Of a DNA stretch of 64,000 nucleotides, positions 35,081 through 44,233 are shown one piece after another. The DNA lies in contig CAKSNY010000004.1 of the NCBI GenBank assembly GCA_934476455.1, forward strand, positions 58,448 to 122,447, in the 5' to 3' direction. The notes under the pieces are model-generated. The model was given only the letters and a program-made list of their open reading frames with translations. It had not been told where the DNA came from and made no database searches. The stretch's first letter is position 1, and each line of letters starts with the position of its first letter. Source of the DNA: an uncultured Clostridia bacterium (GTDB lineage: Bacteria > Bacillota > Clostridia > UMGS1883). Both the position numbers and the translations under genes were made by a program.

Positions 35081-36022
35081 CTACCTCTTTTCATATCTTT
35101 CGTATGCCGCAATTATTTTTTGTACAAGCGGATGGCGGACAACGTCCTTGTCAGACAGGTGGCAAAAGTCAAGCCCTTCGATATTTTTTAAAATCTTTGC
35201 TGCCTCCTTAAGACCGCTTCGCTTGCCGTCCGGAAGGTCAATCTGCGTGATATCGCCTGTTATAACGGCTTTTGAGCCAAAGCCTATTCTTGTAAGAAAC
35301 ATTTTCATTTGTTCCGAGGTTGTGTTTTGCGCCTCGTCAAGGATTATAAATGCGTCGTCAAGGGTCCTTCCGCGCATATAGGCAAGCGGCGCTATTTCAA
35401 TAGTTCCGCGTTCAAGATATTTTTGGTAATTTTCCGTGCCGAGCATATCGCTGAGCGCATCGTAAAGCGGCCGCAGGTACGGGTCGACCTTCATCTGCAA
35501 ATCGCCCGGCAAAAAGCCGAGCTTTTCCCCGGCTTCAACGGCGGGGCGGGTTAAAATAATACGGCTTACCTCTTTACGGCGGAAGGCATCTACCGCCATT
35601 GCCACGGCAAGGTATGTTTTACCCGTTCCGGCGGGACCTATGGCGATTACAACCGTATTGTCGCGTATTTTTTGAATATAGTGCTTCTGACCGTAGGTTT
35701 TGCTTTTAACGGGCTTACCCTTTGAGGTTATACATATACAGTCGCCGCTTGCGGCGGGCATAAAATCAATATTTTCGTTTACCGCAACAATTGCATAGCG
35801 GATGCTTTGCTCGGTAAGCGTATCGCCTGCTTCGATTTCCGCAATAAGCCGAAAAAGCACCTGAGCCGCTTTTTCGCAGTTGTCGCCGATTATTTTCACG
35901 GAGGTATCGCGGTTTAAAAGGCGTACATCCATTTCACGTTCTATAAGCTTGGCGTTACAGTCAAAGCTGCCGAACAGCGCCATAACGGTTTCATTTGAGC
36001 CGGTTTCAATCAGTTTTTCCAT
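35081..36022 (-). CDS. phoH: PhoH-family ATPase
   Basis: 313 residues. Walker A GPAGTGKT (near 128), Walker B DDAFIILDEAQN, plus an N-terminal KH-like region. RNA-linked ATPase of unclear role, always between yqfD and yqfF in this row. ATG at 36022 has GGTGA six bases upstream and overlaps the yqfD stop by 17 bases. Confidence 0.93.
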   Translation of the reverse strand: MEKLIETGSNETVMALFGSFDCNAKLIEREMDVRLLNRDTSVKIIGDNCEKAAQVLFRLIAEIEAGDTLTEQSIRYAIVAVNENIDFMPAASGDCICITSKGKPVKSKTYGQKHYIQKIRDNTVVIAIGPAGTGKTYLAVAMAVDAFRRKEVSRIILTRPAVEAGEKLGFLPGDLQMKVDPYLRPLYDALSDMLGTENYQKYLERGTIEIAPLAYMRGRTLDDAFIILDEAQNTTSEQMKMFLTRIGFGSKAVITGDITQIDLPDGKRSGLKEAAKILKNIEGLDFCHLSDKDVVRHPLVQKIIAAYERYEKR

Positions 36023-37190
36023 TCGTATCACCTTTATCTATAGGAATTTCTTTATCTATACGCATTGTGCTTTCCATACGCATTTTTAATATAACGCTTG
36101 CACCGCAGTCTGCCGTGTCGGTTGATATTTTTATGTTTGAAGCGCCGCTTTTTTCCGCAGCACGCCGCATCTTGGAAACTTCTTTATCAATAAGCGCGGT
36201 GAGGTCGTTTTGGCGCATATTGACGTTTACCTCGTAATAATCTGCGCGAAAAAAAGCAACACCCAAAAACGGTATACGTATGTTTTTTACTATTTTATCA
36301 TATTCGCGGTATGAAATTCTACTGTTTATTGAAAAATTTACATTATTTTTTGTAAAATTTACGCCAAAAGCACTTTTTTTATTCCCTGTGCGCACCTTTT
36401 CGGACAATTGCTTGGGTAAAATGACAGCCTTTTCATCCCAGACGGTTGCCTCCACAATGCCGCCGGCATGGTGATAGTAAACAGGTATGTTTTCATTTTC
36501 GCTTTTAAATATTCCGCTGATAAGTATCTGTCCCTTTTCGACAGCTTCGCCGACGGTGACGAGAGGTGTGCCGCAAAAGGTCTGAATTTTTGTTACAAGA
36601 CCGCTCCTTTGGGCTATAACGTTTGCGGGCTCGGTTATTTTTATTGTGCTCGGCGCTTTTTTTCGGGGCACAATTTCAATTTCGGCGCTTGTGCCGTCAA
36701 GATTCAGCCACATCCATGAAAGGTCCGAATGTTTAAGAAGTACACGGCGCTTGATTTCATCGGGGTTTATCCGCCGTATGTATGCGCCGCGGCGAACGCC
36801 CATATCGCTTAGCGTGGACAAAACCTTTTTTTGAAGAGAGGGCGTTGCACCGCTTATTTCAACGCGCCATATGAAAGAAGAATAAACAAACGACAAGGCG
36901 GCAAATAACAGCGGAAGGAAAAACAGCGCAAGGCGCTTTTTATAGCGCCGAAAAAAGAAGGGAAAGCCATACTTTTGTTTTACGAAAAGCTCTAAAGCGT
37001 CGGGAACGTCCCTGCATAAACATTCCCAGCCCCTTTTACTTACGGAAAAGGTCAGGTTTTCGCCGTCTTTTTTTACATCGCGCACATATATGAAGCGGGC
37101 GGCGGCAATGTTTAAAATCCGTTCGGGAAAGCGGCCGTGCGCCTCTATAACGTATGTTCCCTTTATATAGTGGACAATATCCGTCAGCAT
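36006..37190 (-). CDS. yqfD: Sporulation protein YqfD
   Basis: 394 residues with one transmembrane helix (about 90-110, FFLPLLFAALSFVYSSFIW), an N-terminal domain (ILNIAAARFIYVRDVKKDG) and a periplasmic/intermembrane part (VIAQRSGLVTKIQTFCGTPL, VTVGEAVEKGQILISG) typical of YqfD/SpoIV-type proteins. In B. subtilis it is made in the mother cell under sigma-E. Normally preceded by yqfC; here yqfC is on the opposite strand. Confidence 0.92.
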   Translation of the reverse strand: MLTDIVHYIKGTYVIEAHGRFPERILNIAAARFIYVRDVKKDGENLTFSVSKRGWECLCRDVPDALELFVKQKYGFPFFFRRYKKRLALFFLPLLFAALSFVYSSFIWRVEISGATPSLQKKVLSTLSDMGVRRGAYIRRINPDEIKRRVLLKHSDLSWMWLNLDGTSAEIEIVPRKKAPSTIKITEPANVIAQRSGLVTKIQTFCGTPLVTVGEAVEKGQILISGIFKSENENIPVYYHHAGGIVEATVWDEKAVILPKQLSEKVRTGNKKSAFGVNFTKNNVNFSINSRISYREYDKIVKNIRIPFLGVAFFRADYYEVNVNMRQNDLTALIDKEVSKMRRAAEKSGASNIKISTDTADCGASVILKMRMESTMRIDKEIPIDKGDTNGKTD

Positions 37191-37306
37191 AAAATTCTCC
37201 GTTCTGCCATACTTGGCGGCTCAAAATAAAGACATAAAAGCCTTTTCTTTAAAATTGTATGTTTAAAGGTACTTGAACATAACTTATAACATAGGGAGGA
37301 ATTTGT

Positions 37307-37579
37307 ATGAAGAAAAAAGAAAAGCTTGCGGCAAAAGTCGCGGGGGTGCTTGATGTGCCGCTTGACGCCGTTTGTGACGTGCCGCGAACGGAAATAACGG
37401 GAAGAAGCCGGGTGTGCATAGAAAATTTTCGCGGAATACTTGACTATGACGAAAGCGCTTTTAAAATAAACACAAAGTCCGGAATTATAAAAATTGAGGG
37501 CAGTGAGCTGTTTATAGAAAGCATAACGGATGACGCTGTATCGCTTAAAGGTCATATTATCAGGCTTGAATTTATATAA
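37307..37579 (+). CDS. yqfC: YabP/YqfC-family sporulation protein
   Basis: 90 residues, VCDVPRTEITGRSRVCIENF then RGILDYDES and IEGSELFIESITDDAVSLKG, the YabP/YqfC fold that coats the forespore. AGGGAGG precedes the ATG. Divergent from yqfD by a 116-base gap rather than upstream of it in the same operon, and followed by ylbJ. Confidence 0.88.
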   Translation: MKKKEKLAAKVAGVLDVPLDAVCDVPRTEITGRSRVCIENFRGILDYDESAFKINTKSGIIKIEGSELFIESITDDAVSLKGHIIRLEFI

Positions 37580-37591
37580 GGGGGAAGAAGA

Positions 37592-38593
37592 ATGCTGTTT
37601 TTTGTAATATGCGCATGTTTTGCGTTGTTTCCGGAAAATGTGCTTTTAGGGGCACAAAGCGGCTTGGCGCTTTGTATAAATGCTATTATACCGTCACTCT
37701 TGCCGTTTATGCTTGCAAGCGACTGTCTTATAAAAAGCGGGTTTTCGCGTCCGCTCGGGGCTGCGGTGTCAAAGGTTGTTACGCCGTTTACCGGGATAAG
37801 CCCGGCTGGCTGTGTATGTCTTGTAACAGGGCTTTTGGGAGGATTTGGAGCAGGTGCGCGCGCCGTTTACGAAAGCTATGAAGAAAAAGCCGTTACAAAG
37901 GACGAGGCGCAGAAGCTGCTTCCCGTATGCAATAATGCGGGACCGCTGTTTGTTATAGGTACTGTGGGAATAAGCTTTTTTTCATCCGCACAAATCGGGC
38001 TAAGGCTTTTAGCGGTACATATCATAACGGCTTTTATAATAGGAATACTGATTTTTTACACAGCGCCGCGGAAGAAGGTTTCCGTAAAAGAGGAATGGAA
38101 AATATACAAAAAAAACCGCAGCGGAATAAGCGGCGTAATAGCAAAAAGCGCCGCAACGACAGGCGGCGCAATTGTAACGGTATGTGTGTTTGTTATAACA
38201 TTCAGCGCAATTTTAGAGGTAATACCGAAGGGACAGATGGCAAATATTGCCGGTATTTTTGAGGTTATGCGCGGCTGTGCGGAGCTTGCACGCGGCGGGC
38301 ACAGCGCACTTCCCATGGTAAGCGCCGTGCTTTTCTGGGGCGGAATAAGCGTGCATATGCAGGCAAATGCGCTCTGCCGCGGAAAGCTTAGTATACTTCC
38401 GTGTATTATATGGCGCGCGGCAGGCGGCGTGATAGCATATATTTTAACGCGTGCGGCACTTTCAGACTCTGCCTCGCTTTTATTTTTACTGATTTTTACG
38501 GCTGCGTTTTTTACAACGGTATTTTTAATAAAAAGTATTATTTCCCGAGGATTTTTTCGGCAACCCTTATCCCGTCAACGGCGGCGCTCATAA
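37592..38593 (+). CDS. ylbJ: Sporulation integral membrane protein YlbJ (nucleoside-recognition fold)
   Basis: 333 residues, about eight helices: INAIIPSLLPFMLASDCLIK, GLLGGFGAGARAVYESYE, LPVCNNAGPLFVIGTVG. These are YlbJ hallmarks; YlbJ is a sigma-E membrane protein needed for spore cortex formation. GGGGGAAG upstream. Its 3' end overlaps the convergent flavoprotein gene by 56 bases. Confidence 0.88.
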   Translation: MLFFVICACFALFPENVLLGAQSGLALCINAIIPSLLPFMLASDCLIKSGFSRPLGAAVSKVVTPFTGISPAGCVCLVTGLLGGFGAGARAVYESYEEKAVTKDEAQKLLPVCNNAGPLFVIGTVGISFFSSAQIGLRLLAVHIITAFIIGILIFYTAPRKKVSVKEEWKIYKKNRSGISGVIAKSAATTGGAIVTVCVFVITFSAILEVIPKGQMANIAGIFEVMRGCAELARGGHSALPMVSAVLFWGGISVHMQANALCRGKLSILPCIIWRAAGGVIAYILTRAALSDSASLLFLLIFTAAFFTTVFLIKSIISRGFFRQPLSRQRRRS

Positions 38594-40094
38594 TTCCGCC
38601 GGCATAGCCGGCACCCTCGCCGCAGGGGTAAAGCCCGCGGATATTGGATTGCAGATTTTCTCCGCGGACAATGCGGACAGGGGAGGAGGAACGGCTTTCC
38701 ACAGCGGTTAAAACCGCGTCGGGGAGGGCGAAACCGTGGATTTTTCTGTCTATAAGCACAATTCCCTCTTTAAGCGAGTTTGTTATAAAAAACGGAAAAA
38801 GCTTGCCCAAATCCGATGGGGTAACGCCTATCGGGTATGTAGGTTCAACGTTCCCGAGGGAAATGCTTTTTTGCCCGCGCAAAAAGTCAGACACGGTTTG
38901 AACGGGGGCTCGGTAAGAAGCACCGCCGAGGAAAAAGGCAGCCTTTTCAAGCTTTTTTTGAAATCTCATCCCCGCAAAAATATCGTTGTCCGAAAAGTCG
39001 CTCGGCAAAACGGAAACCAAAAGCGCACTGTTTGCGTTTTTTCCGTCGCGCATATGGTTGCTCATACCGTTTGTAACAACGGTTTCCGGCTCGCTTGCCG
39101 CTGCGACAACGCTTCCGCCGGGACACATACAAAACGTGTATACGCCGCGCCCGTCTTTAAGATGCACGGCAGTTTTATAGTCTGCCGGGGGAAGGTCGGG
39201 GCTCTGGGTATGATACATTGCATCGTTTATAAGCTTTTGCGGGTGCTCTATTCTTACGCCGACGGAAAATGCTTTTTTAGACATCAAAACATTATGCGAG
39301 TAAAGCATTTTAAAGGTATCGCGCGCACTGTGACCGGCAGCGAGTATCACTGTATCGGTTTTAATGTAACCGTTGTCCGTAAATACTCCGGAAACCGCTC
39401 CGTTTTCTATGTCAATATCCGTTAAAAGCGTGTCAAACATTACCTCGCCGCCAAGTGCAATAATCTCTTTTCGGATGTTTTTTACGGTTTCTATAAGCAT
39501 ATCCGTTCCGATATGCGGTTTGGCATTTGTAAGTATATCCTCCGGTGCGCCGTGGCGAACAAACTCTTCAAGAACTTTTTTTTGCCGCGGGTCACGTGTT
39601 CCGGTATTAAGCTTTCCGTCGGAAAATGTACCGGCACCGCCCTCGCCGAACTGGATGTTGCACTTGGGGTCAAGAATGCCGTTTTTAAAGAAAGACGAAA
39701 CCTTTTTTACGCGTGTATCGACATCGCTGCCGCGTTCAAGCACAATGGGCTGCGCACCGCAGCTTGCCAAAATAAGTGCGCAGAAAAGCCCCGCGGGACC
39801 GCTGCCGACAATGACAGGGCGAAGCTTAAGGCGTGACGCGGCGGGGTATTCATAACAATACGGCTCGTATTTTTCGACGTTTTTCATACCGATAAAACGT
39901 TTCTCGCCGCGCAGCGATACTGCGGCGCTTATACAGCGGACAATACTGCCGCGGCGGTGCGCGTCAACAGATTCGCGGAGAACGCGCACAGATATAATGT
40001 CGTAAGAGCCGATTTTAAGTGTTTTTATTATTTGCTCGGTAACATCCTGCTCGGTATACTTAACGGGCAGAATAAGATTGTTTATTTTAAGCAT
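38538..40094 (-). CDS. NAD(P)/FAD-dependent oxidoreductase (COG2509)
   Basis: 518 residues. Rossmann motif RPVIVGSGPAGLFCALILAS (near residue 95), a second nucleotide segment TVILAAGHSARDTF, and C-terminal GLYPCGEGAGYAGGI. The N-terminal ~90 residues form the extra small domain of COG2509. Flavoprotein of unknown reaction. A gene of the same family ends at base 248. Confidence 0.9.
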   Translation of the reverse strand: MLKINNLILPVKYTEQDVTEQIIKTLKIGSYDIISVRVLRESVDAHRRGSIVRCISAAVSLRGEKRFIGMKNVEKYEPYCYEYPAASRLKLRPVIVGSGPAGLFCALILASCGAQPIVLERGSDVDTRVKKVSSFFKNGILDPKCNIQFGEGGAGTFSDGKLNTGTRDPRQKKVLEEFVRHGAPEDILTNAKPHIGTDMLIETVKNIRKEIIALGGEVMFDTLLTDIDIENGAVSGVFTDNGYIKTDTVILAAGHSARDTFKMLYSHNVLMSKKAFSVGVRIEHPQKLINDAMYHTQSPDLPPADYKTAVHLKDGRGVYTFCMCPGGSVVAAASEPETVVTNGMSNHMRDGKNANSALLVSVLPSDFSDNDIFAGMRFQKKLEKAAFFLGGASYRAPVQTVSDFLRGQKSISLGNVEPTYPIGVTPSDLGKLFPFFITNSLKEGIVLIDRKIHGFALPDAVLTAVESRSSSPVRIVRGENLQSNIRGLYPCGEGAGYAGGIMSAAVDGIRVAEKILGK

Positions 40095-40108
40095 ATGTTA
40101 ACCTCGTT

Positions 40109-41299
40109 TTATTCGGATGCGGCGCCGGCTGCACAGATTGCCGCCGTTGCCCACGCCCAATGAAGATTATAACCGCCGCATTTACCTGCGGCGTCAAGCG
40201 CTTCGCCTATGCAGTAAAGCCCGGGCAGTAACCGTGACTCGAGCGTTTCGGGAAAAAATTCGTCAAGTAGGGCGCCGCCGCGCGTCACCTGTGCGCTTTC
40301 AAATCCAAGGTTTTTTTCAAAGGTAAACTTAAGCCCCTTAAGGAGCGCGCATATATCGGAAAGTTCCTTTTCGGAAAGGGAGGTAACACTGCGTGCAGGC
40401 TTAATTTTAAGGCGTGATAATATTTCCGCGGCAATGCTTTTATGAACAATACCGGTAAGAAAATCGGCGCAGCTTAAATAAGAAAGCGCAGTGCGGCGCT
40501 TCTTTAATAAATCCGAAAGGACGGGGGCGTCGTAATCAAAGCAAAAATCAAGCATAAGAATGTCGCCCTTTTTAAGCTCGGCGGAAAGCTGCATAATCGC
40601 AATCCCCGACAGACCGTAGTCTGTAAACTGTATCTCGCCGCGCTCGGTGCTTATGGTATGTGTGCCGCGTATTACAAAAACAGCTGCCCGCGCGCGAACA
40701 CCTTTAAGCGGTTTGGTGTTTTCCTTTGTGTATATAGGAACAAGAGCGCAGCAGGGCGGCACTATCGTGTGCCCAAGCTCTTTAAGAAGCTTAAAAGAGC
40801 TGCCGTCAGTGCCGAAGGAAGGCGCAGCAGCACCGCCTGAAGCTATTATCACGCGGTTGAAACGCTTTCCGTCGCAAAAATATGAACCTTTTTTTCTTTG
40901 CAGCGTTTTAATGTGTGTGTTTAAAAGAATATTTACACCCAAACTTTCAGCGCACAGGCGCAGCGCGTCCGATACAGCGGTTGCCCTAAAGCTCATCGGA
41001 TATATTCTGCCTTGCTCCTCGCAAAAAAGTATGCCTAAGCTTTCAAAAAAGCGTTTTTCTTCTGAGAGCGGATACAGGGAGAGAACTTTTTCCACACATG
41101 CGGGGCTTTTGCTGACATAACATTTCGGCGAAATATCGGCATTTGACAAATTGCACCGCCCGTTTCCCGTGGCGGGAAGCTTGCGTAAAATTCTGTCGTT
41201 GCGCTCAAACACGGTTACTTCGGCACCGGGGTTTATTCTTTTTATGTGTATTGCGGCGGCGATGCCTGACGCACCGCCGCCGATAATTGCAGTTTTCAC
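40109..41299 (-). CDS. BaiN/HI0933-like flavoprotein (aminoacetone oxidase family)
   Basis: 396 residues. N-terminal KTAIIGGGASGIAAAIHIKR, then NGRCNLSNADI, and C-terminal GLYCIGEALDAAGKCGGYNLHWAW, the hallmark of the HI0933 family. Some members are bile-acid reductases (BaiN) in gut clostridia, so such activity is possible but not shown. ATG overlaps the gpsA stop by four bases. Confidence 0.92.
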   Translation of the reverse strand: MKTAIIGGGASGIAAAIHIKRINPGAEVTVFERNDRILRKLPATGNGRCNLSNADISPKCYVSKSPACVEKVLSLYPLSEEKRFFESLGILFCEEQGRIYPMSFRATAVSDALRLCAESLGVNILLNTHIKTLQRKKGSYFCDGKRFNRVIIASGGAAAPSFGTDGSSFKLLKELGHTIVPPCCALVPIYTKENTKPLKGVRARAAVFVIRGTHTISTERGEIQFTDYGLSGIAIMQLSAELKKGDILMLDFCFDYDAPVLSDLLKKRRTALSYLSCADFLTGIVHKSIAAEILSRLKIKPARSVTSLSEKELSDICALLKGLKFTFEKNLGFESAQVTRGGALLDEFFPETLESRLLPGLYCIGEALDAAGKCGGYNLHWAWATAAICAAGAASE

Positions 41300-42294
41300 A
41301 ATAAGTCGTCCTCGCTTTTCCCGGTGCGCGTCATAAGCTCTGCTACGGCGTCGCGCGGGTTTTTACCTTCAAAAAGTACTTTATATGCAGCCTCCGTAAT
41401 AGGCATTTCAACATTTACGGATTTGGCAAGATTATATGCCGCTTTTGTTGCGCTTACGCCTTCTACGGTCATATGAACGTCATTTACGGCGCTTTCAAGC
41501 GTTTCGCCCTTGCCGATAAGTATTCCGGCACGGCGGTTGCGAGAGTGCATAGAGGTACACGTAACAATTAAATCACCGACGCCGCTTAGCCCGGAAAATG
41601 TTTTTTCCTTAGCCCCGAAAGCCATACCGAGGCGTGCAATTTCGTGTATACCGCGCGTCATAAGCGCGGCTTTTGTATTATCGCCGAAGCCCAGCCCGTC
41701 TGTAATACCGGCACAAAGCGCAATTATGTTTTTCAGTGCGCCGCCGAATTCAACGCCTATTATATCGGGGTTTGTATACACACGGAAAGATTGCGACATA
41801 AAAAGGCGCTGCAGCATTTCGGAAACCTTTGGGTTTTTACAGGCAACCACATTTGTTGTGGGAATACCGCGCGCAACCTCCTCTGCGTGGGAGGGACCGC
41901 TTAAAACCGCAACGGTGATGTCTTTTATTTCTTCTTCAAATACTTGGCTGAGGCGGCAGAGCGTTTCGGCGTCAAAACCTTTTGAAACGTTCACAATAAT
42001 TTTTCCCGCAGAAAACGGCGCAAGCGCACGTGCCGTGGAACGCACCGCTTTCGACGGCACGGCTGAAATAATAATGTCGGAAAATGCCGCAGCCTCTTTT
42101 ATGCTGCTTGTAAAGGTAATATCGGCATCTCCAAAGGGAACACCGGGTAAAAACTCTTTATTCTCACGGTCACGTTCAAGGCGGCACCGCTCCTCATCAA
42201 GATAAGACCAAAGGCATACGCTGTGCGAAGAACGGCAAAGAAGAAGCGCTATTGCAGTTCCCCAGCCGCCGCTTCCGATTACGGATATTTTCAT
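41296..42294 (-). CDS. gpsA: NAD(P)H-dependent glycerol-3-phosphate dehydrogenase
   Basis: 332 residues. KISVIGSGGWGTAIALLL dinucleotide fold, SGPSHAEEVARGIPT, and the catalytic Lys in FGGALKNIIALCAG. Makes sn-glycerol-3-phosphate for phospholipids; the next enzyme, PlsY, is encoded just upstream. ATG at 42294 follows GGAGG at seven bases. Confidence 0.97.
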   Translation of the reverse strand: MKISVIGSGGWGTAIALLLCRSSHSVCLWSYLDEERCRLERDRENKEFLPGVPFGDADITFTSSIKEAAAFSDIIISAVPSKAVRSTARALAPFSAGKIIVNVSKGFDAETLCRLSQVFEEEIKDITVAVLSGPSHAEEVARGIPTTNVVACKNPKVSEMLQRLFMSQSFRVYTNPDIIGVEFGGALKNIIALCAGITDGLGFGDNTKAALMTRGIHEIARLGMAFGAKEKTFSGLSGVGDLIVTCTSMHSRNRRAGILIGKGETLESAVNDVHMTVEGVSATKAAYNLAKSVNVEMPITEAAYKVLFEGKNPRDAVAELMTRTGKSEDDLL

Positions 42295-42306
42295 AAACAA
42301 ACCTCC

Positions 42307-42897
42307 TTATTTTTTTGCGCCGAGCCTATTTTCGGTTCCTTCCATAAGGCGCTTTATATTGGCATGGTGGCGGGCTATGCAAAGCACGCCCGTTATTAGT
42401 GTGAAAAAGAAGAATACATCAAAACCGCGAAAAATGAATGCGCTTACGGGTATTGATGCGGCTGCAAGAACAGAGGAAAGCGAAACATACCTGAAGCAAA
42501 GCAAGGTTATTAAAAAAACACAAAGGGCGCAAAGCGCTACGCGCCAGTCAAGCACCAAAAGTACCGCAAAGGACGTTGAAACGCCCTTGCCGCCGCAGAA
42601 TTTGTAATAAAGCGGAAAATTGTGCCCCAAAACAGCACCGAGAGCTGCCGCACACTGAAAATCATATTTTCCGAACAAAAGGCGGACAATTAAAACTGCC
42701 ATAACGCCCTTTAAAACATCAAACAAAAAGACGAAAAGCGCCGCTGCCGCACCGTATGTGCGGAGAACATTTGTGGCACCGGCGTTTCCGCTGCCGTGTC
42801 GGCGTATATCGTCGCGGCGGAGATGCGAATAAACTATCGCAAAATTAACAGAACCGATAAGATACCCGAGCAACAGGCAGAAACAAAGTTTAACCAT
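42307..42897 (-). CDS. plsY: Glycerol-3-phosphate acyltransferase PlsY
   Basis: 196 residues, about five helices, with the catalytic motifs GSGNAGATNVLRTYG, GAVLGHNFPLYYKFCGGKGV and ARHHANIKRL. First acylation of glycerol-3-phosphate using acyl-phosphate. ATG at 42897 overlaps the der stop by eight bases, with AGGAG upstream. Confidence 0.97.
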   Translation of the reverse strand: MVKLCFCLLLGYLIGSVNFAIVYSHLRRDDIRRHGSGNAGATNVLRTYGAAAALFVFLFDVLKGVMAVLIVRLLFGKYDFQCAAALGAVLGHNFPLYYKFCGGKGVSTSFAVLLVLDWRVALCALCVFLITLLCFRYVSLSSVLAAASIPVSAFIFRGFDVFFFFTLITGVLCIARHHANIKRLMEGTENRLGAKK

Positions 42898-44215
42898 CCT
42901 GCTTGCTCCTTTCACGCACAATGAATTTCAGCGGCGTTGCCTTTAAAGAAAAGCTTTCGCGAATACAGTTTTCTATATAGCGAATATAGCTGAAATGTGC
43001 AAGCGTAGCGTCATTTACAAAAATTACAAACGTAGGAGGCTTTACGGAAACCTGCGTCATATAATAAAGCTTTAAGCGTTTTCCCTTATCGGACGGCGGC
43101 TGTACACGCATTACGGCTTCGGCAAGGCAGTCGTTCAAAACGCCTGTTTGAAGACGCATTGAATTTTGATTTGAAACGTAGGTCACAAGCTCAAAAATTC
43201 TGTCTATGCGCTGACCGGTTTCAGCGGATATAAAAAGTATCGGGGCATAGGTCATAAAGCTTAGCTTGTCGCGTACCTCCTGTGTAAATTTATTGACACT
43301 GGAATTGTCCTTTTCTATAAGGTCCCACTTGTTTACACAAACAATGGACGCCTTGCCCTCCTCATGGGCATAGCCGGCTATGCGGGCGTCCTGCTCGGAA
43401 ATACCTTCCGAGGCGTCAACCATAATAATGCACACATCGCACCTTTCGACAGCGCCCACAGAGCGTATTGCGCTGTAGCGTTCGAGAGAATCGGTAACCT
43501 TTGCCTTGCGGCGTATTCCGGCTGTGTCTATAAGGGTATACTTTACGCCGTCGCGCTCATATTTTGTATCTATTGCGTCGCGCGTTGTTCCCGCAATGTT
43601 TGAAACAATAACACGGTTTTCGCCCAATATTTTATTTATAAGCGAGCTTTTGCCGGCATTCGGCTTTCCGATTACGGCAATTTTTACAGAGTCGTCCTCG
43701 GCTTCCTCAGAAGAATCGGGGAAGAATTTAACGCACTCGTCCAAAATATCGCCCACACCCATTTTATGGAGAGAAGAAACGGGCAGCGGGTCACCCAGAC
43801 CGAGATTGTAAAACTCGTAAAATTCGAGCGGCGGCTGTCCCGGGGTGTCGATTTTATTTACCGTAAGAATGACAGGCTTGCCGCTTTTTTGAAGCATTGT
43901 GCAAACATCACGGTCGGCGGCGGTCAGTCCGTCGCGGATATCCGTCATAAAAATTATAACGTTTGCCATATCTATTGCAAGCTGTGCCTGAAGGCGCATC
44001 TGCTCGGGGATTATTTCTTTCGAGTAAGGCTCGATACCGCCTGTGTCTATAAGGGTAAATTCTTTCCCGCACCATTCACCGTTTGCGTATATTCTGTCCC
44101 GCGTTACACCGGGGGTATCCTCAACTATGGATATTCGTTTTCCGGCTATTTTATTAAAAAGTGTTGATTTGCCGACGTTCGGTCTGCCGACAATCGCTAT
44201 AACAGGCTTAGCCAT
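42890..44215 (-). CDS. der: Ribosome-associated GTPase Der (EngA)
   Basis: 441 residues with two tandem G domains (GRPNVGKST near 9, GKPNAGKSS near 184) and a C-terminal KH-like domain. The tandem layout is unique to Der, which assists 50S assembly. Linked with plsY and gpsA as in many Firmicutes. Confidence 0.97.
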   Translation of the reverse strand: MAKPVIAIVGRPNVGKSTLFNKIAGKRISIVEDTPGVTRDRIYANGEWCGKEFTLIDTGGIEPYSKEIIPEQMRLQAQLAIDMANVIIFMTDIRDGLTAADRDVCTMLQKSGKPVILTVNKIDTPGQPPLEFYEFYNLGLGDPLPVSSLHKMGVGDILDECVKFFPDSSEEAEDDSVKIAVIGKPNAGKSSLINKILGENRVIVSNIAGTTRDAIDTKYERDGVKYTLIDTAGIRRKAKVTDSLERYSAIRSVGAVERCDVCIIMVDASEGISEQDARIAGYAHEEGKASIVCVNKWDLIEKDNSSVNKFTQEVRDKLSFMTYAPILFISAETGQRIDRIFELVTYVSNQNSMRLQTGVLNDCLAEAVMRVQPPSDKGKRLKLYYMTQVSVKPPTFVIFVNDATLAHFSYIRYIENCIRESFSLKATPLKFIVRERSKQDG

Positions 44216-44233
44216 ATTATACTCCTTTCATTT

